In this document: positions 1 through 13,600 of the stretch, piece after piece
Layout: each line of letters begins with the position of its first letter
Position numbering within the stretch: the first letter of the stretch is position 1
The notes under the pieces: model-generated
The model's input: only the letters and a program-made list of their open reading frames with translations
Told to the model about the DNA's origin: nothing
The model's database searches: none
From: Antedon mediterranea
Lineage: Eukaryota > Echinodermata > Crinoidea > Comatulida > Antedonidae
Length of the DNA: 64,000 nucleotides
Reading direction: 5' to 3'
Assembly: GCF_964355755.1 (NCBI RefSeq)
Contig: NC_092670.1
Span: 33,157,795-33,221,794 of the forward strand
Program-made: the position numbers and the translations under genes

Positions 1-3000
1 GCAAGAACAGAAGGAAATACATCTACTGGATTCGGTGAGATTTTCAATGGTTCTTTGAAGTTGTCAGTTGCAATAATATCGGCTGAATAGTCAATGGTGG
101 CCGTGGGTTTATTAAAATCAGTTAATACTATCACATTGTTAGACGGACAAGTCAAAACAGGAGGTATGATATCTATGGAAAATGAGTAAAATTGATCAAT
201 CTATATTTATTTTCTTGTAAATAAACGGAGACATCATATGATGTCTCCGTGACGATAGATATTTTTTGTAAAACTACAGCTCCCTTATTAACACAAACAT
301 ATGTCTTACATACTTACACATTTCACATATAGCTACATAACGATTTTCACAGTTGTAATCACCCCAACGTTTTGTCTTTCGAAACCAAGCCACGCAATCT
401 TCGTTATTGCCCCAATTGTTTGGTTCATTGGATTTCCAATCTAAATGATCAATAACTATAATAAAACAAACTCACCAACAGCGTCATCGTCGCCGTCTCC
501 AACGTCTTCGTCGTCATCGTAATCGTCATCGTCATCATCATCATCACCGTCACCGTCACCGTCACCGTCATCGTCATCGTCATCGTCATCGCAAACTACG
601 AGTGAAGTATGACGTCATAACACTGAACAAGTTTACCAAATTCACCATCAACATCATCGTTATGTATTGCCGTGCTTAAAATACAACGAGGCGCATTTGG
701 ACTAGGACTGTTGTGACAGTAACTCCATTACGCGAATATAATATGTACAAGATATAAAAACATAGGCCTACTTGTATAGTTCGATTTTCTTCCTGACAAC
801 CACTCAAAATGTCCTTCTCTTTTTAAATCATTGTATCCAATCCAAGCTTTGTTTAGTGAATTTCGGATAATCAATTGGTTAAGTATCCACAAGTCTTCGC
901 TTTTACTTGAAATTTCAACCAAATTCCCACTAATATTATAGCATACATCTTTCCCGGAATTCCACGTATCAGGTTCATCGGTGAGATGGTAGCATTTAAA
1001 AAAATGAGAGCTATAGTGCCATCCAGGTGGACATCCTACACACAAAATGTATACATACTATGTGTATTGCGAACAAATACATTTGCCTACAGTCTACTGT
1101 AGGCCTAATTTAATTCAATAAAAAATCGTATTATTAGGCGGATTAATAAGAATAAGATATTAATAGAAGGTAAGCTCGCTTCCGGCACTCATCCTCTAAT
1201 AAATGCGGTAGACCTAATTGGTATTTTCAATACTTTATTTTGTTTCTTTTTTTCTTTCGATTTCTAACTTATTAATTTGATATACTAATTTTACAATATA
1301 ATCCGATGATTTATGAATATATTTGATTTGAATTTTATTATTATAAATTGTTTTTGCTAAAATGTCCCAGACTTCGTACAGTTGCGTTCCCTTTAAAATA
1401 TACAAATTCGCACCCAGTTTTAATCCTACGTACAGTTATGTATACCTAACAGTTATTTCAACAACAAAATAGATGTTGTCCATTCCTATATTAGATGTCC
1501 ATATAACCATTCCTATATTAGATGCCCATGTACTTAATAACCATAAAATACTTGTTAATTGTATTTGTCCCAAAAGCACCAAACGATAGAAAGCTAACTA
1601 GTAGGTAGGCCTGCCTAAACAGACAAAAACATGGATTACATGTCGACATCAATCGTCATTGTAGTAGACCGAATTGCCAGGTAATTAAAACAACGTCACA
1701 TAGAGCCTTCTATTTTACTGACTGCCACCGAAGAGGCAGCTAGCGTCAAGTTATATTAAATCATACATATACACGTGTTCCTTATCACTACAATTAGCAT
1801 GCAAATTTAATATGTTTATTGGTCTTGGTTAACATGTTTTGAATCACAGAGCCATGAGTTTAAGTCATGGTTCTGTAACAACATCAGAATTTATCTTACG
1901 ACTAGTTAAGAGGCATTGTCTGTAAGAATCAAAGAAATATCCAAAATGGAAAAAAAAAATTGATTTCTTTAAAATTGTGCACATGGTTGTATATGTGTTG
2001 AGAAAAATCAAATATGAAGTATTTTTTATTTCACACATATAATCCCATGGCAACGGGCAAATTTGTGTTTTTGACAAATTTTGTCATTTTTTAAAGTTTT
2101 TTAAAATAGATATTGGTAGTATTTGATGAACGATATTTTTGTTTTGTTGATTTAATTATAAAAAATAATTACTGTATGTATAGTAACAATGCATTGTCTA
2201 CCTGTTTTATATTTCTTTTTTAATATTTTTGATTTTATACTTTGGGAGATTTATTTAAAAAGGGGTGTTTTTCAGTTTTTTTAAAATATTAAAAACAACT
2301 AAACTTTACTTCACCATAACGCCCAAAATGGGGTATTTTTTTAAGCCGATTTATTACAAATAGGTAGTTGTAATGTATAATAAGTGATTTATAAAATAAA
2401 ATACTGGGGTAATTTAAAAATCAACAAGCAGTGTTGCCAGGAACATAGGTATTTAAAAAAAAAACATTATACCGGTATATTAGAAAACAAATTTATTTTT
2501 CTTTGATTATCTGATTTTAAACCCATGGTCAGAACAATTCTTAATGTTTTATATAATGTTAGTTGGGTTGTGAGAAAAAAAAAACAATATTTTTATTTAT
2601 AGATTCTGTAATTTCCAGTTTTAAAGTCATTTTATAGGTTATGTCCTCTGGAAAGTTCAATAAATTATCAGATCGATGTGAATTTGAATCTTTGCAACAG
2701 CAGCATGCATGCATGCCCCTCCACCACCACTTCCGACTCACCCCCTCCCCCCTCCATCCCAACCCCACAATAACCACAAAAAGACTTGTGTCGATCATCA
2801 ACTATATAGAGAGTAACATTCATAAGATTAAAAAACATTTATTGTTAAAAAATTGTAAAAAAAGAAACGTTACAGAGAATCCCAGATGAAGTTCAGATAC
2901 AATGAACATTGTAGGGAACATAAGAACATGACAGAAACAAGATATTTAGACAAGTAGAAAAAGAAATGTTATAATGGAGTTTGTTATTGTTATCAGTTAT

Positions 3001-6000
3001 TGTAATAACATATTGGCATGTATTTATTTTGTCTGTATGGTATTTATATTTTTGTAATAATTTGTTTGGTAGAATTTACTGAATCTTTTACAGTAATTTA
3101 TTAATTACGATACCTGTGATTTTACATTACCATTGAACATTGAAATCGACAATAGTTTTACAGTTATTTATCAACATTGCCCATGATTCTACGTTATGGT
3201 AGACCACTTCCATTGAAATGTATTTACGGTACCCGTGATTTTACGTTATGGTTGACAAACAGACTTTCAGATTAACAGTAATCTACTGTAGTTCAACAGT
3301 AATTTATTAGAAACGGTACCTGTGATTCTACGTTAGTTGACGTCCGAATTTCAAGTTAACAGTAATTTACTGTAGTTTTACAGTAATTTATTTTCAACAG
3401 TAGCCTACCCGTGATTCTACATTACGGTAGACAACCGACTTTATGACCAACAGTAATTTACTGTAGTTTTAAAGTAATTTATTTTCAACAGTGCCTGTGA
3501 TTCTACATTACGGTAGACAACCGACTTTATGACCAACAGTAATTTACTGTAGTTTTATAGTAATTTATTTTTAACAGTACCTGTGATTCTACATGACGGT
3601 AGACAACCGACTTTATGACCAACAGTAATTTACTTTTATTTTACACAAACCTTTCATTAACAGTACCTGTAAATCTACATTACGGTAAATTACTGGCGTC
3701 CAGATTACCAGTAATTTACCGTTTTTTTACAAGAATTTTTTAAACAGTGTGCAGTCAAGCACCACCCACACTGCCGCTACCATCGCCCCAACCAATAGAC
3801 GGATTCAAACTCATCCGTCACAGAACACCCCCTACCCCAAGTTAAACATTGTAATGCAAGAGATAGGACATAAAGTTAAGTTTTTAGACCCTTGCCTCCA
3901 ACCCCCTAACTATTTCAAAATCCTGGATCCACACTTTCCCCTCCCCAAAATTGAAACAATTAAATGTCAATGATATACTCAGGTATGTTAATGCTACATA
4001 ACAAATATTGAAGCCCTGATGGGAAATTTCATTTCATTTAAGGTCAGCATGTAAAATATTACATTTTATATTTAATATTGGTTTTAATTTTTTTACTGTG
4101 ATTGTTGGATTCAGTAGTAATTATTAATTGCATAGCAACAGTTACTATGGTAACTAAAATAGATATTCTTTGGTCATAACAAATGCCATATCTTGGTTGT
4201 CAATTTTCTTAAGGACAAGTTGGATGATATTATATCGCCTTCTTTTAGTCTGAGTGGTTCCATTTTACAAGTAGTTGATCACATGACGCTTCTTGGTGTA
4301 ATCATTCAAAATGACCTGAAATGGGAACTTAACACTAATAATATTGTGGCTAGAGCTTCTAGACGTTTATTTTCCTTGTGCATTTTGAAGAAAGCAGGAA
4401 TCTTAATTAATGATCTGTTGACTGTTTATATGGCGTATATAAGACCTATTTTAGAATATACTGCCCCTGTTTGGCATGGCGCTATCACTAAGGACATGTC
4501 CAAGTCTATTGAAAAGGTACAAAAGAGAGCATTGCGTATCATGCTAGGTAACAACTATTTGTGCTATGATCATGCATTGTCTGTGACTGGTTTACCTACT
4601 CTTGTTGAGAGAAGAAACAAACTTGTGTTGTCTTTCGGGGAAGGCTTATTAAAATCCGAGCTGTTTAGAGAAATACTTCCCCCTCTTCATAAGCCAGCTC
4701 GGTCTCTCAGATTCAACCGCTTTCTAGAAGTACCTCATTGTAAAACCAGCAGACTTAGGTCGTCTCCAGTTCCCACCATGGTGGATATAATTAATAGGCA
4801 CCACTAGCTCTTTTTTAGATATGTAATAAGTGAATGTTTTTTGGTTTTTTATTCATGTATGTTTTTAATTGTATGGTACGATATCTAATTTCATTAAGAT
4901 GTTTCTATTTTTATAGCAATTTTAACTAATTTTTAGTCATTTGTAATACATTTCATTTCAGTCCTTGGCTGTCGTTTTGTAATATATTTTTATATACCGA
5001 ATAAATAAATAATTATCTTATACAAATTAAAATTTGTAGATTATTAGCAGGAATGCCGAATTTGCATTTTCATATTACCATTTTATAGGGTCAAATTACC
5101 ATTTTATAGGGTCATATTACCATTTTATAGGGTCATATTACCATTTTATAGAGTCATATTACCATTTTATAGGGTCATATTCGTAAGGACTTTCGTTCGT
5201 AAGGAAACCCCGTAATAAAGCAATTGTATTTAGTTACGCATCGAAACAGTTGCTCCTACAATACACTATAGGTCAAATTTGACCTCAATATGTAACATTT
5301 AATCATATTTTTTTCATGAATCCCAATGTTTTATTATTTTTTTAAATTATCCTTATAGAAACAGGTTTAAGATAAGACAAAAGGTCAATTTTTAAACTTG
5401 ATTCAGATTTGTCAGACTTTTTCTCTGAGATTATTAGGATTCAGTATTTAAAGTAAATTTGGGTAAAAGTTGAATTGTAAAACTAAGTGGTATTTATAAA
5501 AAACCCTTATTTTTTAAATATTTTCGCATAGAAACAGTTACTATGGTAAAATGTTGACCTCATTTGACCTAACAATTATTGAATTTCCAAGTTCAAATTT
5601 GTCATTACTTTATGATTATTAGAATGCAGTAGAAGTAAAATTGAGAAAAAGTAAAAATGCAATCAATTCTTTGTATTCATAAAAACATCATATTTTCGTT
5701 TTATTTTATTTTTATTTTTTTTTTATTTTATTTAATCGAAACCAACAGCGATAATTACCGCCACTAACAGGTTTGATACTTAAACAAAGCCAGGACTGTT
5801 TAAAGCACCTTGATTGGTCCTAACATTGATCAAGGGCTTCTCTCGTCCAGTGCCCACCTTGACCAGAGGTCTGAGGCAGATACTAGATGCAGGGGCTACC
5901 ATAAGAGTCAGCAGTGCTGATTTCCATACAGCACCCGTTATTCCCAGATGGTCTCCCATCCAAGCTCTAACCAGGCCCAACATCGCTTAACTTCGGTGAT

Positions 6001-7039
6001 CTGGCGAGAACCGGTGTTTCAACGTGGTAAAGCCGTTTTTGTAATTACTTCCTTAGTTACACACAGAAATGGTTGCTAAGGTAAAACTATAGGTAACAAA
6101 ATGAAATTTGTTGAGAATTTTTCGGAACTATCTTGTAAATTTTTATAAAACATTAATAGTTGAAGTAAAGTGGGACCTGTCCTGTTTTGCACTGTGACTT
6201 CTTTTGAGCTCAAATGACCTATTTACAAGGTCAGATTTTTTGGGACGTCTTTCTGTATTTCTTTACAAAAAATTGATGTCAAAATTTATAAAAAACTTGA
6301 AGGCAATTATTTCAAAGTTTAACATTAATTTCCATCAACTAAATATTCCAATGCAAAATACAGTTTTTCTGGCAATTAATTGAAATAAACCTGGCAACCC
6401 CTTCTTGTATTTTATCTAAACTATTTGTATGACTCTATTAGCATTATGACAAGCCAAATAAATATTTTATTCTGTGAAAAATGCAAAAAACATCAAAATT
6501 TGGATAATTGACCGTTGTCATGGCAACAAAGTTAAAAATTAAAATATGTTGTAGATATGCTTTTTATTAAAGTGTCTATTCATGGTAAAAATTTGAGAAA
6601 AATCCATTTTTTTACATATGCCACCAAATATTTTGATTTTTACAGACAATGGCTCTTAAGTTTGAGTATGTAAATTGATGGATATCGAGTTCTGCGGTGC
6701 TGACGTCACGACGATAGGTGGGGCAGTGTGGACGGTAGGTAGCGCTGCGTGGTTGCTAGCCAACCAAAAATGCGTTCAACCTTCCTGAGTGACGCCAAGG
6801 TCACCGATGGTTTAATAATTTTCAATAAATACAAACTAAAAAACAACCACGCAGCCGATGCGTGGTTGCTCGCAGTGCCATCTATCACACCACAGAACTC
6901 TATGTGTACAACCGACCCGTTACTTCTGGGTAATAATTATGCTATACTAAAGTATAAATATTTCAAACTCACCAGCATCACAAATGACGTAGTATGTACC
7001 AACCAAAATTGACAGTAAAATGCGTTCTTTTGGTTTCAT
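1..7039 (-). CDS. Unit A: CTLD-HYR receptor gene, 5' part (runs off left edge)
   Basis: Four exons on the minus strand: signal peptide 6973-7039 (starts MKPKERILLSIL), CTLD first half 772-1035, CTLD second half 318-440, and the start of an HYR domain from 172 to the window edge. All borders are GT-AG and all junctions are phase 1. The CTLD opens GCPPGWHY and has the WIG-type core (WIGYND), an EPN Ca2+/sugar motif (NEPNN) and the closing Cys of VAIC; the usual WND is WGD. The HYR part shows the family pattern (LTCPSN, then DYSADI, then SPNPVDVFP). Inferred role: secreted or membrane-anchored lectin receptor. The rest of the gene should lie left of the window, probably ending in a GAIN/7TM body as in units B and C. 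The first intron is 5.9 kb and packed with repeats. Close paralogue of unit E. Confidence 0.8.
225..250. repeat. 26-bp perfect palindrome
   Basis: ACGGAGACATCAT followed by its exact reverse complement, in the intron between the CTLD second-half exon and the HYR exon of unit A. The same palindrome is intact in unit E at 55476-55501. Confidence 0.85.
478..595. repeat. GTC/ATC trinucleotide microsatellite
   Basis: Impure run of gtc, atc and acc triplets in the intron between the two CTLD exons of unit A. The paralogous intron of unit E (55728-55806) carries a shorter, differently composed run, so the tract has changed length since duplication. Confidence 0.85.
1036..2814 (-). other. Unit A intron 1, non-repeat part
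   Basis: AT-rich intronic sequence with no convincing exon. It aligns by eye along its length with unit E intron 1 (56262-57932), with small indels only. Short open frames here show no domain and are treated as chance. Confidence 0.6.
2815..3748. repeat. Inserted 86-bp minisatellite block
   Basis: About 930 bp present in unit A but absent from the matching place in unit E (around 57932). From about 3060 onward it is a degenerate tandem array with a unit of about 86 bp, clearest from 3445 to 3650. Each unit carries the self-complementary word acagtaatttactgt plus a block like cctgtgattctacattacgg. It may be a satellite-bearing non-autonomous element or a local expansion. Confidence 0.75.
4181..5010 (+). 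mobile_element. 5'-truncated LINE (jockey/CR1-like), 3' end
   Basis: An open frame at 4193-4807 reads as the C-terminal end of a non-LTR reverse transcriptase: the thumb region with YMAYIRPILEYTAPVWH, then VQKRALRIMLG, ending in a short arginine-rich tail. A 3' UTR and an (AATA)n-type tail at 4999-5010 follow. Catalytic motifs are missing because the copy is 5'-truncated. The paralogous site in unit E (about 58394) has no LINE, so insertion followed the A/E duplication or was lost from E. The exact clade cannot be fixed by eye. Confidence 0.85.
5075..5183. repeat. Five copies of a 21-22-bp tandem repeat
   Basis: The unit attaccattttatagggtca is repeated five times with one or two substitutions. 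Unit E has a single unit at the same place (about 58444-58467), so the array expanded in A after duplication. Confidence 0.9.
5699..6035 (-). mobile_element. 5S rRNA-derived SINE
   Basis: On the minus strand the element begins with a 5S rRNA-like head (6035 to about 5918): ACCACGTTGAAA, then CACCGGTTCTCG, GATCACCGAAGTTAAGC and a GGATGGGAGACC block corresponding to the 5S internal promoter. A roughly 180-bp body and an A-rich (AAATA)n-like tail at 5699-5738 follow. The head identifies a 5S-headed SINE (SINE3 type). The matching place in unit E (about 58785) is empty. It is not a functional 5S gene: the 3' stem is diverged and fused to the SINE body. Confidence 0.85.
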
Positions 7040-7203
7040 TTTGACACCAAACTACTATAATCTGTGTAAATACAACAAGAAAAAATATTGCTGAACTTAT
7101 TCCACTGATTGGAATTTTGATGTGCACTAATAACAAATACGAGAATAAACTAACGAAATGCCACGGATAAAATTAGTAGACGTGTCATAAAATATGATAT
7201 TGT

Positions 7204-7512
7204 TTATTTTATTTTTATTTTTTTATTTTATTTAATTTTCAGGCAAACATACATGACAACACAGCGGTGCAGCACCCTGAGGATTGCCATGAGTGCAAAG
7301 CACTATCGAGATGGCTCTCCATATACTGCACTAGACAAACATATAAGACAAACATATACACAAGATGCTCTACATAGACAAAGACTTATTATTAAGTCTT
7401 TGGGAGTGGAGTTGTAAATTGTCATGAGAAAAAAACCCTGACATATGACAGGACTTGAACCCAGGACCCTTAGATTGGTAGCCAAGCATCATAACCACCA
7501 AGCCACAGCTCT
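7204..7512 (-). mobile_element. tRNA-derived SINE
   Basis: The minus-strand head contains an A box (TGGCTTGGTGG, 7495-7505) and a canonical B box (GGTTCAAGTCC, 7451-7461) at tRNA-like spacing. A non-tRNA body follows, with an A-rich tail (plus-strand tttattttatttttatttt from 7204). It lies just upstream of the unit A signal exon. The paralogous flank of unit E (about 60090) lacks it. The tail is nearly the same as that of the 5S-derived SINE at 5699, suggesting a shared mobilisation mode. Confidence 0.85.
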
Positions 7513-8681
7513 AACAAAGTAGAATATAATATATCGTTTACAATAATTATTAGCTTGTCAATTCCAACTAATATTAGTTACTATCAGCTTCTTCCATGAT
7601 TTGAAAACTGTAGGTTCAGAATGAAATGTATACAAAATGAGCAATTACAATAATACATAGCTGTCAAATATCTTCTCAAACTCACAAACGAGCTATGACT
7701 AGACAATAAGATAACACTGAGATAGAAATCCTTCTTTCTTTTGATTTTTGGAGACATTCCTTCAAGTTTATTACTTGGAGTTCATATTACTATTATTAGC
7801 TTAAAGATGTATTGTACCCAAAACATGAAAATAAAGATAAATTTAAAAAGACTTTGGATAGGCCATTTTGCAGTGTTAATAATGTTCATAACAAATATTT
7901 TCACTATTTAAGATTGTAACCGTATTGATTTCAACCCAGAAGAAATCTTCTTTAATGTTATTACTAATAAATAAATAAATAAATACAAAAATTAACTTGC
8001 ATTCCTACTTTCATCATCATAATTAGATAAAAGTGTAGTGCTATTATATACATTTTTAGTTAAATATTATGTAAATTAGAAAATGAATAAATACAATTTT
8101 ACATAAGTCCATTATAATTATTATACAAATATAATCTGATGTGTGGCAAATGCAGAGTATGAATAAATCATAATTCTAGAGCCACGAAATATTTTTAAGT
8201 ATTGCATCACTGAACTACAATAAAATCCGTATGTGAATATTATCATTTCAATCGACTCAAGCCTTGGTGACATAATGTTTGCATTAGCGTGAAGAAAATA
8301 ACTTTAAATTCAAGTCATTTGCGTTGTCACAGTTGACGTAGTAATTCGGTTTTTCTTAAACCTCTTCTTAAAACATTCGTTTATCTACGAAACGATAAAA
8401 TACCAGTATTATTATAATTGAATTAAATAGCAATCGTACAATCGTTTTCTTATAACAAATACATAATACAAGTCTAAAAGATTTAATCTTCGTAAACTTG
8501 AATCGGAACAAATCATAGTGAGGTAATCTAATGTACGAATAATGGTACGAGATGTGAGAAGGATGCCTGAGTAACTGGTTTTGAGTTATCGTGTCTTTTT
8601 TTTTATAGCAAAACTACATACTCCCAGAATATGATCCTAAATATGATATAATTTGTCATGCGCCACCTGGTTTAGAATATT
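7513..8681. other. Intergenic stretch between unit A promoter side and unit B 3' end
   Basis: AT-rich. I see no exon, RNA gene or clear repeat. It should hold the unit A promoter (upstream of 7039 on the minus strand) and the unit B 3' UTR, but no specific element could be identified. Confidence 0.4.
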
Positions 8682-10678
8682 TTAGGACACTGGTTTTTGT
8701 TGTAATCTTACTGTAGGCCTAAACAGCAATAACGGTAATAATACCTCGTTATCAAGTAGACCGTAGATGACGAATATAAATATGCCTTGGCATCCGTTCA
8801 ACACGTTGAATATGTAATCAACAAATGTTGTATCAGAACTGACAGCGAATGGTCCAATGAGCCACGTGGTACCCATTAGAGGTAGAAGCATTGCAGTTCC
8901 TTTGGCTGCTTTCCTGTACGTTTTAATAATACTTGTAATTAATTGAAATTCTAACGTATATCTAACGAACAATATTCTATAAAATTGATTAATGTAATGG
9001 ACATTGTAATTTTAAAATTATTTCTAACCTCAACTGTTTAAATGTAGTTTTCTCTCCTGTTGATTTTCCTACCATGTTTCCAGATCTTTTGTAGATTGTC
9101 AAGACAACGTAGATCAAAATAGCTGTATTAATCTGAAAAAATTGTACAGTTGATTTTGAATTTGAGGTTGGGATTTCATAATAACAGCCACATTAGTGTA
9201 TAGGCCTATTTGTTTTTGGTATTGACCACAAAATAATTACGCAGTAATGGTGCGGTGTTTCGCATGACCAAAGAAAACAGGTTAAAATCTTATTCGAAAG
9301 ACGGTATCATCTCAACAAATTATATTTTGTCTCCAGTGATCTTTCTCCCTCGCCATTTATGTATACATACTTAACTGTCATGTTAATTGGTCTTACCAAA
9401 GCAATACATGCTGCGGGTGCTACAAACGTCCATATCATGCCTGTTTCTGGACTGAGCCAACATCTAGAATAACAATTTCAAAAAATCACAATTGAATAAA
9501 ATTAAATAGAAGAACTTCAGTGATGCATTGGCTACTACCTATTATTATCTTATTACTGAACCGTAATGTGAACATAAACCATTATAAAAAAAAAAAGAAA
9601 AACAAAGAAAACTTACAGGCTATCGACATTAAACTTAGAAGCAAATGCACCAACAGAAATCGCAACGATCACAAAGGAAACTCCATAACAGATTATGAAA
9701 TAATACCGTAGTAGGTAAAAGTTGGCGTTACTTGACATAGAAAGCTTAGACAGTAAGTATACTGCTTCTGCGCACATCCAAGTAAATGTATTAAGTGATG
9801 TGAAATGTAGAAAAATGCTTATGCATTTACAAACAATCTGAAAAACGTTATTATAATGAAACACGTTGGCTTAGTTTAATAAATGTAAAGTGTTATTTAA
9901 ACAAGAAATATTTCTTACAAGAAACGCCGCTCGACTCATTGACAATTTGAATTTTTATTTTTTCTTAATTAAATTATGCTTTTATTGATATTTCAATTAA
10001 TAAATTAAGAAACAGTGATTATTATCAATACTTGTTTGCTTAACAATCAGTAAACATCTGAAATTCTCTATTTGGTTACGTTGTTTGTTTATGTAATGTG
10101 CATAGACCGTTCACGGGCGCTGAAGTGCATATTATATTATTATCAGCAGATTTTTTCATAGGCTCTCTTCTCCCCGATTTGCTTTTATGTCTGCTCATGC
10201 TCACTCCGAAATGTTTCCATAAACTCTCTTCTCTCAGATGTGCATTAGGGTATGCGCATGCCCAGTGCAATTTTATAAATTCTCATTTTTTGGCCATCGT
10301 AAGTAATAATATATTGTATAATTTAAACGAATAAACGAAATGCCTCCAAATGAAAAAAAAAACAACTTACCTCATTTTCTGTTTTGTCGATTCCAAATAA
10401 GAACAGAGATTGCATTATAATCATATTAATCACCAAGTTCTTATGAATTGAATTGCGCACAGATTTCCACAACTTTCTAAGAATTAAATGTCAAATTATT
10501 ATGTTCGTTTACGAATATACTACGTTGTTAAAATATGCCTTACGCATTAAAAATATAATAAAATCGAAACTTACGAAAACGAGAAGTACATGATGAGTGT
10601 TATCACCAAATAAATAACTGATAGTGATACACAGACTGTTGACATTAAGCTTAGAGTTTCTCTGTTTTCAACAGAAAC
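8682..10678 (-). CDS. Unit B seven-transmembrane module (family B2-like)
   Basis: Six exons. TM1 in 10575-10678, TM2 in 10371-10476, TM3-TM4 in 9617-9837 (TFTWMCAEAVYLLSK matches the conserved W..EA..LY of adhesion GPCRs). Extracellular loop 2 is in 9397-9463 (CWLSPETGMIWTF), TM5 in 9029-9132, TM6-TM7 in 8682-8913 (LLPLMGTTWLIG and FNVLNGCQGIFIF, both family signatures). Exon phases agree throughout. The last exon reads through GAG|GTATTA to a stop at 8682; if that GT is used as a donor, a tail exon exists that I could not find. Expected at the plasma membrane, signalling after GPS cleavage and tethered-ligand exposure. Confidence 0.88.
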
Positions 10679-13600
10679 CTTTATGGATAAATATTGTATT
10701 ATTAATTATAAACTACAACATAATAAGATTATTAGATACAAAGATTAGATTAAAGTAAACTTGGCGTATATTTTTGTGTTGTAAGGTTTACTTTCTGCAA
10801 AATATAATATATGCAATCGTATGGTGGTTAAACATTCGGGATAAACACTTTTTGGGTTAAATATGATTTGGATGGAAGCACTAGCGAAACACGAAAAAAG
10901 TCGAAACAAATATTTTCCATTATTTTGCTAACTTACATTGTCTGTTGTAACTTTCATTAACACGCTAAAACTCGTTAGATGTTCAGAATAACACGACACT
11001 TGATCCATAGAATACGACGTGGTTACCATACCAGCATCACTCCAAGTACTGTACAAGAACAATACCAGAAGGCAGTATTGTTGAGTCACGATAACAAATA
11101 TTTACTAAAGATAAGAGTATAAACACTGAAGAATAGAACATGTTTATGTGTTCGATTCTAGAAAACGAAAATTATTTGAAGTAGAACACGAAGTAAGACA
11201 ATGTCAGGTAACACAAAACTTTGTACGGAATTATACGAGGATATTCTCCATCTTGTGAACAAGATCCTCTAACCGTAATGCATAGGCATTGCAAAAACTT
11301 ACCTTCGTGTTTCGTCCAAGAACACGCAAAACATCTCCCATTTATCCTTGTTAGTCACTGAGGAACTCTAGAAGAAGATTAATTAAACTACTCATTAAAG
11401 AACATAGTACATCGTTTGAGAACAGTAGTGAATTACCCCGGTATACTAGTAGTACACATACAGCCATTGATCATAACTGGGCCCTCTCTGGAAGACCAGT
11501 CTTTGACTGAAGAGGTTGCCCAGTATAAATATATATAAGAAATTCAAAGTTGTTGTACTTACAATTCGCTTGGTCATGGTAAATTCTATTTTCGCTTCCA
11601 AGGGCATTTGGTCATTGAAATCGTAAACGCTACAGGAAAATACCATTCCGTTGAAATATCTAAATGCAATGTTTGCATTAGATCTGATGGAAAGAAATGC
11701 AGAAAAGTAAGATATAGGATTTGTTTTAAAGAGTAAAGTAAACATTATTCTCTTTTAAGAATAATTTTTTTAATCTACATATTTATTAACACTTTATATA
11801 AAGAAATAACTTACAAATTAGAAATATCAACACCTTCATTTACAGCTTCATTCTCGCCCATTGTGTTGTTACTGTAAGATGCTATAATTAGCATATCACC
11901 TTGAAAAAAATAAATTAAAATTACAAATAATAATTAACAAAATAAAATAACGAATCTATATTCTTAGTCATAAAAAGAACATATAATACAAAATATAGAG
12001 AAAAGAAGAATGAATATGTTTTATCTATTTTAAAAATTTATCAAGAAGTGCTATAAGCCGTATGATTATTTATTACTACCAAAATACAGGAAGAATGAAT
12101 GTATGAAGTGTCATTTGTAAAATAAAGTAAAAACAAAAAACATATAGAAATAAATTTAATAGAAAAAAGAAAAATGAGTTTCGTCTGATTAGCAGCATCA
12201 AAGCATTTGACTTTTTTCGTTTGTTGTTTTGTGTCGATATGTTACTTTATATTCAATTCGAATTTCTATTCTATTCTTAGTCCTACCATATTAAAATTTT
12301 GTAATTGTAAGAATGGCACGATCTCCATATTGGTAAACATCTTCAATAAACATAAATAAATAGCAAGTGATAGGTCAAACCTGTATTTTCAGCTTCAATC
12401 TTCAGATCAAAATCCAGCTGATCATCGTCATGTTCAAGACTGCTATTAACGAATATCTCGCTCTCTATCACTAATAATCCAACTACAAAAAAACATAAAT
12501 ATATCATTATGTCTATTTCTAACAACACTACAAGACACTTCCAACACCTGATTGAATATTTATTTTGTTTTGATTATTCACTGCTAAAGACTCCGGTGGT
12601 TTAATTTGACTAAATACTTTTTAGGAAGCTCAAATTGGAAGCTCAAATACATAAAGAACTTGCCATATGTTTCTTCCTCATAAACTTTCCGCGGCTCCAT
12701 TGATTGTAAGTTCGATATTTTGGATAAAACTTCGTGTTCAAACTCGTGGAATTCAGTTACAAATGATTCCATTTTCTAAAAAAATAATTAAGTATGCTGT
12801 AATTACAACTATAATTGTAAGGATCTACTGACGGAATTTTATTCTCTGACGATCACGCATAGATTGGAATTATTTGTTTTAATTGTTATTTAATGTACGT
12901 ATTCTTATATACAAAATAATTTTGAAGAATAAATTGTTAAAAGAGAAACGAATGATATAAAATAACATTAAGTAATGATTAATAGTATGTTGTAATAATA
13001 AATAATCAATAATTAGCCTACCATTTCTGTTTGAAGAATCCACATTGAAGCAAACAAAACAATAATGATAAACTTAAACTTAAAATGAAAATGTATGTAC
13101 GTGTTATAGTTATACAGTTATATGAGTTTAGGCTAAATTGGTATCAATTTCGGTACGTTGAATGGCGGATAACAAAGAATATTTTTACGTCTTGACTACC
13201 TAAATTGCATAAAACAAAATAATTATTCATTGTATAGTTAAAAAATTATTATATAGTTATTTTCTAATGGCTAATCTATACATGACCTTAAACATTACTT
13301 AAATACATTTTTTCAAATAATTTACCCCATTTTCCGAATATCGCTGCCACGTTCAAATCTACCGTTCACACCTATGTGATTAATAAACTTGTTTTCACTA
13401 CAAAATTTAAACCTTATTCTTTCCCTACTTAGGATTACTAACCTCTAAAAGTGATTACGAATGTACAGTTCATAGTATTTCCGGTTTCTATGTTTTTCCT
13501 AAAACAAATGATAATAAATGATACTTGACTTGACTTGACGTTAAATGTAAAAGAATTTTCGCCAACCCACAGCCTTGCTGGAAATATTACAGATGGGTCT

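Noticed and set aside
5918-6035. 5S rRNA gene
   Set aside because: Diverged internal promoter and 3' region fused to a SINE body with A-rich tail; absent at the paralogous site. Called a SINE.
7440-7512. tRNA gene
   Set aside because: A and B boxes are present but no acceptor-stem pairing was found and a SINE body with A-rich tail follows.
10076-10334. Open frames on both strands in a unit B intron
   Set aside because: They lie between two phase-compatible 7TM exons and show no domain; chance frames in intronic sequence.
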